Assembly: GCA_002428055.1 (NCBI GenBank)
Contig: DIZY01000065.1
Span: forward strand, 1 to 23,912
Length of the DNA: 23,912 nt
Reading direction: 5' to 3'
Source: Helicobacteraceae bacterium UBA6016
GTDB lineage: Bacteria > Campylobacterota > Campylobacteria > Campylobacterales > UBA6016
Positions 8,236 through 13,990 of this stretch are shown piece by piece. Under the pieces are notes generated by a model that was not told the DNA's origin, made no database searches, and saw nothing but the letters and a program-made list of their open reading frames with translations. The position numbers were made by a program, and so were the translations under genes. The number at the start of each line of letters is the position of its first letter. Positions within the stretch are counted from its first letter, which is position 1.

Positions 8236-9423
8236 TTATTTCACCTCTTTAACCACCCACGGAAGACCGTGTTCGTTTAGCGCCGCCATGAACGGATCCG
8301 GGTCAAACTGTTCCATATTCCATACCCCTGCTCTTCTCCATTCGCTCTTAGCCACCATCATACCGCCGATAAAGGCAGGCACTCCGGTAGTGTAGCTAAC
8401 CGCTTGAGAGCTTACTTCGTTGTAGCACGCCTCATGGTCGCAGACATTGTATATGTATATTTTTCTGATTTTACCGTCTTTTATGCCCTCTACAAAACAT
8501 CCGATATTTGTCTTGCCTTTTGTTCTTCCGGCTAGGCTCGCAGGGTCTGGAAGAAGTGTTTTTAGAAGTTGGATAGGCACTATCTTTTGACCATTGTGTT
8601 CTACTTCGTCGATTCTCAGCATTCCGACATTTTCAAGGCATCTCATGTGCGTCAAGTAGCTTTGACCGAATGTCATAAAAAATCTGATTCTTTTTAACCC
8701 TTTGATATTTTGCACTAAGCTCTCAAGTTCCTCGTGGTAAAGCAGATAACTATCTTTTGGTCCCACCTCAGGATAATCCCACACCTGCATAATCTCCATC
8801 GGCTCAGTCTCTATCCATTTCCCCTCTTCCCAGTATCTACCCTTTGAGCTTACCTCTCTTAGATTAATCTCTGGGTTAAAGTTCGTTGCAAACGGATAAC
8901 CGTGGTCTCCGGCATTACAATCAAGTATATCAATGTAGTGGATTTCGTCAAAATAATGCTTTTGAGCGTAAGCACAAAATACATTTGTCACGCCGGGGTC
9001 AAATCCGCTACCGAGAAGCGCAGTAAGCCCTGCATCTTTGAACTTTTGCGCTTTTTCCCATTGAAGCTTGTACTCAAAGTGAGCGCTATCCGGATGCTCG
9101 TAGTTTGCCGTATCCACATAGTGCACGCCTGCTTTTAGGCACGCTTCCATAATTGTTAGGTCTTGGTAAGGCAAAGCGACATTGATGACGACATCAGGAT
9201 TATACTTTGCGATTAGAGCCGCTGTTTCATCGATATTATCGGCGTCTACCTTGTCGATAGCTAGATCATACCCTTTGTTTTTTATCTGCGCCTGCAACTT
9301 TTCGCATTTGTCGATAGAACGGCTAGCAAGGCAAACAAAGCTGAAAATATCAGGATTCATCGCACACTTATGCGCAACCACGCCGCCTACACCACCTGCG
9401 CCAATAATGAGAACTCTTGACAT
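8236..9423 (-). CDS. Carboxyspermidine/carboxynorspermidine dehydrogenase (saccharopine dehydrogenase family), 395 aa
   Basis: Catalyses NADPH-dependent condensation of aspartate semialdehyde with putrescine (or diaminopropane) to carboxyspermidine (or carboxynorspermidine), the alternative polyamine route used by Campylobacterota and Vibrio. The N-terminus has a Rossmann signature (VLIIGAGGVGGVVAHKCA), followed by motifs typical of this family: VINVALPYQDLTIMEACLKA, GVHYVDTANYE and GLTALLGSGFDPGVTNVFCAY. Length about 395 matches the family. An in-frame ATG lies four codons upstream (end 9435), but GGAGAGAG immediately before the inner ATG (9421-9423) makes the inner one the likelier start. 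The partner decarboxylase (nspC type) is not in the window. True lysine-pathway saccharopine dehydrogenase is less likely in this lineage. Confidence 0.85.
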   Translation of the reverse strand: MSRVLIIGAGGVGGVVAHKCAMNPDIFSFVCLASRSIDKCEKLQAQIKNKGYDLAIDKVDADNIDETAALIAKYNPDVVINVALPYQDLTIMEACLKAGVHYVDTANYEHPDSAHFEYKLQWEKAQKFKDAGLTALLGSGFDPGVTNVFCAYAQKHYFDEIHYIDILDCNAGDHGYPFATNFNPEINLREVSSKGRYWEEGKWIETEPMEIMQVWDYPEVGPKDSYLLYHEELESLVQNIKGLKRIRFFMTFGQSYLTHMRCLENVGMLRIDEVEHNGQKIVPIQLLKTLLPDPASLAGRTKGKTNIGCFVEGIKDGKIRKIYIYNVCDHEACYNEVSSQAVSYTTGVPAFIGGMMVAKSEWRRAGVWNMEQFDPDPFMAALNEHGLPWVVKEVK

Positions 9424-9563
9424 ATCTCTCTCCATAAAAAATTTGCCTGATTTTACTCTAACTTAGTTACGAATTTGTTATGCAGAGCAATTTAAAACCT
9501 TTATAAACTATAATTTATTTACTTTTATTTTAAATATATACAGAAAAGATAATATGCAAGTGC

Positions 9564-9609
9564 TGTAACATTCCCCTAGTTTTGTAATGTTCCCCCTAGT
9601 TTCATACAC
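9564..9609. repeat. IS left end with duplicated terminal sequence
   Basis: The outer copy (TGTAACATTCCCCTAGTTT, 9564-9582) is followed at once by a second, slightly different copy (TGTAATGTTCCCCCTAGTTT from 9583, continuing CATAC). The right end holds only one copy (complement, 10815-10838), which agrees with the outer left copy in its first 19 bases and with the inner left copy in its CATAC tail. The left end therefore looks like a tandem duplication or the scar of two nested insertion ends. Confidence 0.7.
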
Positions 9610-9637
9610 TTTTTAATCAGAAAATCAATCTCAAAAG

Positions 9638-9670
9638 TTTTAGTTGTAGATACAATAAAAACAACTAAAA
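9638..9670. repeat. Inverted repeat upstream of IS orfA
   Basis: TTTTAGTTGT (9638-9647) and ACAACTAAAA (9661-9670) are perfect 10-base arms around a 13-base loop. The hairpin lies between the IS left end and the orfA start at 9721. In other insertion sequences, hairpins in this place limit transposase translation from outside transcripts; that role is inferred here only from position. Confidence 0.5.
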
Positions 9671-9720
9671 AACAAGCCAAAAAAGCTGGTCAAAAATATA
9701 TGAAATTATGAGGGGATTTT

Positions 9721-10789
9721 ATGAAGCAGAGCAAATTTACACAATCGCAAATAGTCGGCATGCTAAGGGAATATGAAAGCGGCGTAGCCGTAACAGATAT
9801 TTGTCGAAAAAATAGCGTCTACCCAAAACATTCTACGGCTGGAAGAACAAATATAGCGGCATGAGCGCCTCTGAGCCGAAAAGACTAAGAGAGCTTGTAG
9901 ATTATGTGCTCATAGAGCACAATCTAAATATTCGTCAGGCTTGTTTGTGTGTCAGTATCCAAAGATGTGTATATTATTATCAAAACAAGAGAAGCGCTTT
10001 TGCTGCAAACAAAATGTTTCCTCGAAAAAACAAAAAATGAAGCAAAAGCCAAAGAGGATGAGCTGCTAGCTGAGCAGATACGAACACTAGCCCATAAGCA
10101 CTCCAAAAGAGGCTTTCCGATGATATATAAGTTACTGCGTAGGCAAGGAGCTACAGCTAACCGTAAAAGGGTCTATAGAATATACAACGAGCTAGGTCTT
10201 GCCCTTAGACGCAAAAAGATTAAGCAGCGCATACCGGAGAGGATCAAAGAGCAAATTACCATACCTAGGTTGCCAAATGAGGTTTGGTCAATGGATTTTA
10301 TGAGCGACGGGCTTCAAAGCGGCAGGAAGTTTAGAACGCTTAATATCATCGATGATTTCAACAGAGAGCTACTCGATATCGTAATCGACATCAGTATATC
10401 CGCACACAAAGTTGTAGAGGCTCTGGATGGCATAGTATTCTGGAGGGGCAAGCCAAAAGAGATACGAGTCGATAACGGTAGCGAGTTTATATCTCATGTG
10501 CTTAAATGACTGGGCAAGACGAAATAGCGTCACAATTAAATTTATACAAAAAGACAAGCCTACACAAAACGGGCTAATTGAAAGATTTAGCCGAAGTTAC
10601 CGCAAAGATGTACTCGATGCTTACATGTTCACAAATCTACAGGAGGTAAGGACTGTTACGGATGAGTGGATAGCTCATTACAATTATGAGAGACCACATG
10701 GCAGTTTGGGTGATTTAACCCCTGCGGAATATTTGGAAAAATATCATCAAAACAAGGAGGAAGATTTCATACAAAATGTTGCAAATTAG
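9721..10789 (+). pseudogene. IS3-family transposase orfA/orfB, frameshifted and internally deleted
   Basis: The orfA start (ATG 9721, with GAGGGG six bases upstream) reads MKQSKFTQSQIVGMLREYES, a helix-turn-helix N-terminus of IS407-type OrfA, but hits TGA at 9862. A shift near 9825 restores TFYGWKNKYSGMSASEPKRL. The leucine-zipper part and the start of orfB appear missing: RLREL runs directly into LVDYVLIEHN. A second shift (about 9955-10030) leads to the main orfB frame with RGFPMIYKLLRRQG, the first Asp in VWSMDFMSDG and the second Asp in RVDNGSEF. A third shift at about 10500 gives NDWARRN, then PTQNGLIERF with the catalytic Glu, and ERPHGSLGDLTPAEYL. With at least three shifts and a deletion, it cannot make an active transposase by simple programmed frameshifting. 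Confidence 0.85.
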
Positions 10790-10838
10790 AGATTGATTTT
10801 TCTCTTTATGATCCGTATGAAACTAGGGGAATGTTACA

Positions 10839-11198
10839 CTTGCGGGCGCAGTTTACGGTAATTACGATGGCATAGTGACGGCGCTAAAGCTGTCAGGTAT
10901 GGATTTGAGACAGACGGATTTGGTCGTATTATCTGCATGCGATACCGGGCGAGGTGTCATAAAAGCAGGAAATGGTGTAGCCGGACTCAATAAGGCATTT
11001 TTTAACGCCGGAGCAAAAAATGTAGTAATGTCGCTGTGGTCGGTAGCGGATAAGGAAACAACGGATTTGATGACGAAGTTTTATAGCAAAAATCAAAAGC
11101 AAAGCTACACTTCTGCATTACGAGATACTAAAATAGAGATGATAAAACAAAATAGGCATCCATTTTATTGGAGCGCTTTTGTGTTAAGCGGCAAGTAA
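10839..11198 (+). pseudogene. C-terminal stub of a CHAT-domain (caspase-like) protein
   Basis: The frame is open from the IS right end and reads LAGAVYGNYDGIVTALKLSG, then MDLRQTDLVVLSACDTGRG, GVAGLNKAFFNAGAKNVVMS and LWSVAD. This is the well-known C-terminal half of the CHAT fold, with the catalytic Cys in SACDTG. The partner catalytic His (usually in a THG motif) and everything upstream are missing. A GTG at 10875 could start translation of 107 residues, but that product would lack the catalytic pair. CHAT proteins are clan CD peptidases seen in regulated cell death, defence and TPR-linked systems. Taken as a remnant left by deletion next to the IS. Confidence 0.8.
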
Positions 11199-11200
11199 TA

Positions 11201-11240
11201 TTTGACAATAAAATATAAAAACATATATAATATTGTCAAA
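11201..11240 (+). promoter_or_regulatory. Promoter with flanking inverted repeat for the RHH/RelE pair
   Basis: A near-consensus sigma-70 promoter reads TTGACA (11202-11207), an 18-base spacer and TATAAT (11226-11231). It is framed by a perfect inverted repeat, TTTGACAATA (11201-11210) and TATTGTCAAA (11231-11240), which overlaps both promoter elements. The antitoxin ATG follows at 11258. Ribbon-helix-helix antitoxins commonly repress their own operon through such repeats, so the repeat is the probable operator. Confidence 0.72.
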
Positions 11241-11257
11241 CAAAACACGAGGCAAAC

Positions 11258-11527
11258 ATGAGAACTTTGGCAAGCCTGCAAAAACAACAAGTGGGACTTA
11301 GACTGCCGACTTATCTAGTAGAGGAGTTGGATGCTCTTGGGGCTAGCTATGAGCTCAATCGTAGCGAGATAATCACGGAGGCTATAAACTCCTATATACA
11401 AGAGCAAAAGGCTTTGATGTTTTACAAAGAGTTTGATGAGTCGGCAAAAGAACTAAAAGCGGCGCTAAGTGGCGACAAAAAGGCAGGTACGCTAAATGAG
11501 CTGATAGATGAACTCTCAAATAATTAG
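11258..11527 (+). CDS. Ribbon-helix-helix (CopG-type) antitoxin, 89 aa
   Basis: Residues about 10-52 have the RHH pattern: a short strand (QVGLRLPTYL), helix A (VEELDALGASYE) and helix B after an N-R-S-E turn (LNRSEIITEAINSYIQEQK). The C-terminal 35 residues (KEFDESAKELKAAL onward) are charged and helical, suited to wrapping a RelE-type toxin. It overlaps the toxin gene by 20 bases and has an autoregulatory-looking promoter directly upstream. It should bind DNA as a dimer and neutralise the toxin encoded next. Confidence 0.85.
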   Translation: MRTLASLQKQQVGLRLPTYLVEELDALGASYELNRSEIITEAINSYIQEQKALMFYKEFDESAKELKAALSGDKKAGTLNELIDELSNN

Positions 11528-11846
11528 CCTTGAGAGCTTCCGAAAAGACGCAAAGCAGCTTGCCAAAAAATACGCCAAACTCTCAATCGACCTACAGAAA
11601 CTAAGCGATACGCTAAGCGCAAATCCAAAAGCAGGAATAGCCTTATCCTGCGGACTCTATAAATTCAGACTCCAAAACAGCTCTACAAATAGCGGCAAAA
11701 GCGGCGGTTTTAGAGTCATCTACTACTATTTGGACGAGCAAAACAATGTATATTTAATGAAAATATATTCAAAAACCGAGATTGAAAATATCAGCGAGGA
11801 AAAACTCGTCGAAATCTTAGATACAAGCGGCATTAAGCAGGCTTGA
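11508..11846 (+). CDS. RelE/ParE-superfamily toxin, 112 aa
   Basis: The sequence follows the RelE/ParE/HigB fold: an N-terminal helical hairpin (FRKDAKQLAKKYAKLSIDL), then strands in YKFRLQNSS, GFRVIYYYLDEQ and VYLMKIYSKTE, ending in a short helix (SEEKLVEIL). Arg in GFRVIYYY and the KIYSKTE strand match the core of HigB/RelE members. It could be a ribosome-dependent mRNA interferase or a gyrase-targeting ParE; the core alone does not decide. It begins inside the antitoxin gene and its last 14 bases overlap the end of the convergent nth gene. Confidence 0.82.
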   Translation: MNSQIISLESFRKDAKQLAKKYAKLSIDLQKLSDTLSANPKAGIALSCGLYKFRLQNSSTNSGKSGGFRVIYYYLDEQNNVYLMKIYSKTEIENISEEKLVEILDTSGIKQA

Positions 11847-12480
11847 AATTTGAGCGGCTTTGGCAAAAATCGGCTAGAAAGCACTCGCTATCGCATAGCG
11901 GATTTTTGGCCTTGCATATATAGCGACCGAAAAGCACCATTGCTTGATGAAGCACGGCAAGCTCGCTCATATACGCCTTTGTCAAATCCTCTTCAGTCTT
12001 CACCGCAGTTTTCGCCGATGAAAGTCCCAATCTATGTGCTGTACGAAATACATGGGTATCGACTGCCATATAGTTTTGATGCAAAAACTCTATCATAAAG
12101 ACATGTGCCGTCTTCTGCCCTACTCCTGCAAGGCTTTTGAGTGAAGCTTCGTCGTGCGGAATAGAGCCGCCGAAATTTGCTACAACATTTTGCGCCATCG
12201 CTAGCAGGTTTTTTGCTTTGTTGTTAAAATAACTGCACGATTTGATAAGAGAGGCTATCTCCTCAACCGATGAGTCTGCCATAGCTTCGACGGTGGGCAA
12301 AGCGGCAAAAAGCCCTTTTGTGATGATGTTCACCCTTTTGTCGGTGCATTGAGCGGAGAGAATGATGGCGACTAGTAGCTCATAATCGCTTGCAAATTCA
12401 AGTTCCGTAGTAGCGGCGCCGTAGCGCTCAAGAAATCGCTTCTTTATCTCTGCTATGTTCTTTTTGGATTGTTTTTTCAT
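11833..12480 (-). CDS. nth: Endonuclease III (DNA glycosylase/AP lyase), 215 aa
   Basis: Base-excision repair enzyme that removes oxidised pyrimidines and cuts the abasic site. The helix-hairpin-helix motif is LAGVGQKTA with catalytic Lys123; the catalytic Asp is Asp141 in VDTHVFR. Four cysteines (189, 196, 200, 206) form the C-terminal 4Fe-4S cluster motif, but the spacing is C-x6-C-x3-C-x5-C, one residue longer in the middle than the usual C-x6-C-x2-C-x5-C. The N-terminus is ATG after a Lys-rich start (MKKQSKKN). It is convergent with the RelE-type toxin, overlapping it by 14 bases. Confidence 0.95.
   Translation of the reverse strand: MKKQSKKNIAEIKKRFLERYGAATTELEFASDYELLVAIILSAQCTDKRVNIITKGLFAALPTVEAMADSSVEEIASLIKSCSYFNNKAKNLLAMAQNVVANFGGSIPHDEASLKSLAGVGQKTAHVFMIEFLHQNYMAVDTHVFRTAHRLGLSSAKTAVKTEEDLTKAYMSELAVLHQAMVLFGRYICKAKNPLCDSECFLADFCQSRSNFKPA
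11885..11907 (+). terminator. Terminator-like hairpin inside nth, downstream of the toxin gene
   Basis: CGCTAT (11886-11891), loop CGC and ATAGCG (11895-11900) give a tight 6-base-pair hairpin, extendable by a U-G pair, followed by GATTTTT with five T at 11903-11907. It lies about 40 bases past the toxin stop, in the right orientation to end the toxin-antitoxin transcript. It sits within the part of nth that encodes the iron-sulfur cluster loop. The U-run is short, so strength is uncertain. Confidence 0.45.
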
Positions 12481-12529
12481 TTTTATACTTTATCGATTTA
12501 CGGGTAAAATTACAACGGCAATGCAACAC

Positions 12530-12582
12530 TTGCCGCACTTCGAAAGGTTGAGGCCTCAATGAGGCCTCTCTATCTACGGCAA
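12530..12582. repeat. Nested inverted repeats between nth and hicA
   Basis: Outer arms TTGCCG (12530-12535) and CGGCAA (12577-12582) enclose an inner pair, GAGGCCTC (12550-12557) and GAGGCCTC (12561-12568), separated by AAT. The inner unit is itself palindromic. The block is GC-rich within an AT-rich gap between divergent genes and is not followed by a T-run, so an intrinsic terminator is unlikely. It might be an operator, a structured leader or a relic of a small mobile element. Confidence 0.45.
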
Positions 12583-12628
12583 AAATTAATTTGGCTAAAA
12601 AGCTTTATCTGCAAAAACAAAAAGTGTG

Positions 12629-12634
12629 TATAAT
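12629..12634 (+). promoter_or_regulatory. -10 element of a probable hicAB promoter
   Basis: TATAAT at 12629-12634 lies 34 bases before the hicA ATG. The sequence 17 bases upstream (about 12606-12611, TATCTG) is a poor -35, but weak -35 elements are common in Campylobacterota promoters. A GAG ribosome site lies a few bases before the ATG at 12668. Confidence 0.4.
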
Positions 12635-12667
12635 AATACTTACTAAAAAATAAAAGCCGAGTAAAGT

Positions 12668-12886
12668 ATGCAAGCGACCTCAAGAGATTTAATCAAATAC
12701 GCACTCTTTTTAGGATGGTATGAAGTATCACAAGAGGGAAGCCACAAGCAATTCAAACATAGCGAATTAAAAGGCAAAGTTACAATCCCTCATCCAAAAA
12801 AGAACTTACCGGAGGGAACGATAAAAAGCGTACTAAAACAACTAGGCAAATCAACAGAGGAGTTTGAAAAATGGAAAAATGGCTAA
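12668..12886 (+). CDS. hicA: HicA-family mRNA interferase toxin, 72 aa
   Basis: A small double-stranded-RNA-binding-fold toxin that cleaves mRNA. It shows the family pattern: an N-terminal helix (SRDLIKYALFLGW), the catalytic-histidine strand GSHKQFKH (His26), VTIPHPKKNLPEGTI and a final helix (KSVLKQLGKSTEEF). At 72 residues it has normal length and all key segments, so it appears intact. It overlaps the HicB gene by 16 bases, toxin first, the usual HicAB order. Confidence 0.92.
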   Translation: MQATSRDLIKYALFLGWYEVSQEGSHKQFKHSELKGKVTIPHPKKNLPEGTIKSVLKQLGKSTEEFEKWKNG

Positions 12887-13284
12887 AAGCATATCCTGCA
12901 GTATTTGAACAAACAAAAGACGGAGAATACGGCGTATTTTTTCCTGATATACCAGGCTGTATTTCTGCCGGAGACACACTTGAGGAAGCTATTGAAATGG
13001 CAAAAGAGGCTCTTAGCTTGCATCTGTCAGAGATGATAAATGATAACGACGAATGTCCCGCAATAAATCTAGAAAACGCAAAAAAAGAGGCGAAAGACTG
13101 CTTGCTAATGATGATAGAACCAAAAACGGCTATTATCTTAAGACGCACAAAAGACAAAGCGGTAAGAATAAATATAACTATTCCACAGTTTTTGCTTGAG
13201 AGTGTCGATAACTATGCAAAAGCGGCTCATATCAACAGGTCTAGACTTATTGCGGAGACGCTGCAGCAAAAATTGAGTATTTAA
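12871..13284 (+). CDS. hicB: HicB-family antitoxin with C-terminal RHH domain, 137 aa
   Basis: Residues about 5-75 form the HicB partial RNase H-like fold (YPAVFEQTKDGEYGVFFPDI, PGCISAGDTLEEAIEMAKEAL), which binds HicA. The C-terminal part from about residue 95 (VRINITIPQFLLESVDNYA, HINRSRLIAETLQQKL) is a ribbon-helix-helix DNA-binding domain, so this is the RHH rather than the HTH type of HicB. The start lies inside hicA. It should neutralise HicA and repress the operon. Confidence 0.92.
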   Translation: MEKWLKAYPAVFEQTKDGEYGVFFPDIPGCISAGDTLEEAIEMAKEALSLHLSEMINDNDECPAINLENAKKEAKDCLLMMIEPKTAIILRRTKDKAVRINITIPQFLLESVDNYAKAAHINRSRLIAETLQQKLSI

Positions 13285-13314
13285 AGCTAAAAATAAATTA
13301 AATAAAGCTTTAAA
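13280..13314. repeat. Inverted repeat at the end of hicB
   Basis: TTTAAAGCT (13280-13288) and AGCTTTAAA (13306-13314) are perfect 9-base arms with a 17-base spacer. The left arm covers the hicB stop codon; the right arm overlaps a possible -35 element for the next gene. No T-run follows directly. It may be an operator for that promoter or a weak terminator for hicAB. Confidence 0.4.
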
Positions 13315-13337
13315 AACGCATTTTTTTATGATATAAT
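13309..13337 (+). promoter_or_regulatory. Probable promoter of the 103-aa unknown gene
   Basis: TTTAAA (13309-13314), a 17-base spacer and TATAAT (13332-13337). The -10 is consensus; the -35 is weak. The gene start at 13423 is 86 bases downstream, leaving a leader of about 80 bases that ends in GGTGG, a plausible ribosome site. Confidence 0.45.
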
Positions 13338-13422
13338 GCCATCTAATTTTTAACTACTTTTAAGCTTATACGGTACCATAAAAGGCTGGAGATAGTTAAT
13401 AAATCTTTCAAAGGTGGAAGAG

Positions 13423-13734
13423 ATGACAAATAGCGGCATAAAAAATGGTCTCAAAAATATGCTTTTTCAAAGATACCAAAAGCTTCTTCTTTCGTTCGAA
13501 GAGGTGCAAAACGAAGTTCACGACAATCCTCGCCTCGTAGTTTCAAACTCTATGATACCGAATACATGGCTGATAGACGATGTTGTATCTTATCTGTGCG
13601 TGCCGTATGAAATGAGTCATAGCAAGCATACTACGCAAAAAGAAAAGAAAGAACTTGTCATAAAAGAAGTAGACAGGGCTCTTCAAAAATATTGGAATAG
13701 AACATATTACTCTGCACAAGCGGTTGCCAACTAA
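13423..13734 (+). CDS. Unknown protein, 103 aa
   Basis: I do not recognise this family. The ATG at 13423 is preferred because GGTGG lies about six bases upstream; a GTG three codons earlier is part of that ribosome site. The product starts MTNSGIKNGLKNM and is probably soluble, with a helical N-terminus (LFQRYQKLLLSFEEVQNEVH), a central segment PNTWLIDDVVSYLCVPYEMS, and a Lys/Glu-rich helix (KEKKELVIKEVDRALQKYW). There is no signal peptide, membrane segment or metal motif. It has its own likely promoter and stands between hicAB and a restriction-gene relic, so it may be accessory. Codon use looks ordinary for the window, which supports a real gene. Confidence 0.6.
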   Translation: MTNSGIKNGLKNMLFQRYQKLLLSFEEVQNEVHDNPRLVVSNSMIPNTWLIDDVVSYLCVPYEMSHSKHTTQKEKKELVIKEVDRALQKYWNRTYYSAQAVAN

Positions 13735-13763
13735 ATATCGACAAAATAACCGCAACAAAAGTT

Positions 13764-13922
13764 CTACTTCAAATAAAAAAGCTTGTTTTTTTGGTGCCCT
13801 TCTGACTCTTTTATGTTAAGAGAAAGCAACTTATTCAAAGCAGTTTCGAAACGCTCCAAATCGCCTTTTAAAATAGTCTTTTTGGAGAGTAACGCATTTA
13901 GCGCCGCTCTTGGTTTTAGCAT
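13764..13922 (-). pseudogene. Relic resembling the N-terminus of a type IIG restriction-modification enzyme (DUF7149-like)
   Basis: A 52-codon minus-strand frame begins MLKPRAALNALLSKKTIL and continues ERFETALNKLLSLNIKES and EGHQKN before a stop. This matches my memory of the opening of Eco57I-like type IIG enzymes, where P-x-x-ALN is followed by a helix, F-x-x-AL-x-x-LL and an E-S-E-x-H-x-K-N block leading into a nuclease domain. Here the match breaks right after HQKN and nothing of the nuclease, methylase or specificity parts follows. The ribosome site is weak (GAG). Read as the decayed head of a lost restriction gene; a short functional protein is less likely. Confidence 0.42.
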
Positions 13923-13926
13923 TTTG

Positions 13927-13972
13927 CTCGTCGTGTTTTTATTTTGATTTTACGACAAGTTTTCTGTTTTTT
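13927..13972 (+). terminator. Possible terminator between convergent genes
   Basis: CTCGTCGT (13927-13934) and ACGACAAG (13952-13959) can pair over eight positions with one mismatch, followed on the plus strand by TTTTCTGTTTTTT. It could end plus-strand transcription before nrdG. The 17-base loop and the mismatch make the call weak. Confidence 0.35.
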
Positions 13973-13990
13973 AAGGTTTAAATATGCGGA

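Larger units (their letters stand above)
9564..10838 (+). mobile_element. Decayed IS3-family (IS407-like) insertion sequence, about 1275 bp
   Basis: Terminal inverted repeats share a 19-base identity: TGTAACATTCCCCTAGTTT at 9564-9582 and its complement at 10820-10838. The ends are TG...CA as in the IS407 group. Inside is a broken orfA/orfB transposase with the DDE residues still readable. No target duplication is visible: the 3 or 4 bases outside each end differ (GTGC on the left, CTTG on the right). Right after the right end comes the middle of a CHAT-domain coding sequence whose upstream part is not found on the left, so a deletion next to the element is likely. Length is close to the 1.2-1.3 kb usual for the family. 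Confidence 0.85.

Noticed and set aside
9433..9435. Outer ATG as start of the carboxyspermidine dehydrogenase
   Set aside because: The Shine-Dalgarno-like GGAGAGAG lies after it and directly before the inner ATG, which also gives the usual Rossmann-fold N-terminus.
9554..9568. ATG start just left of the IS as the lost front of the CHAT gene
   Set aside because: It reads only M-Q-V-L before a stop and the upstream 100 bases are AT-rich noncoding DNA.
10875..11198. Intact small CHAT protease starting at GTG
   Set aside because: It lacks the catalytic His half of the fold, and the homologous reading continues upstream to the IS border.
11850..12098. 82-codon plus-strand open frame after the toxin gene
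   Set aside because: Antisense to nth within its conserved catalytic and cluster regions; no ribosome site.
12550..12568. GAGGCCTC hairpin as an intrinsic terminator
   Set aside because: It lies between divergent genes and lacks a T-run, so there is no transcript for it to end.
13543..13758. 71-codon Cys-rich minus-strand open frame
   Set aside because: Antisense to the 103-aa gene; it has no ribosome site, and the plus-strand gene has a promoter and a ribosome site.
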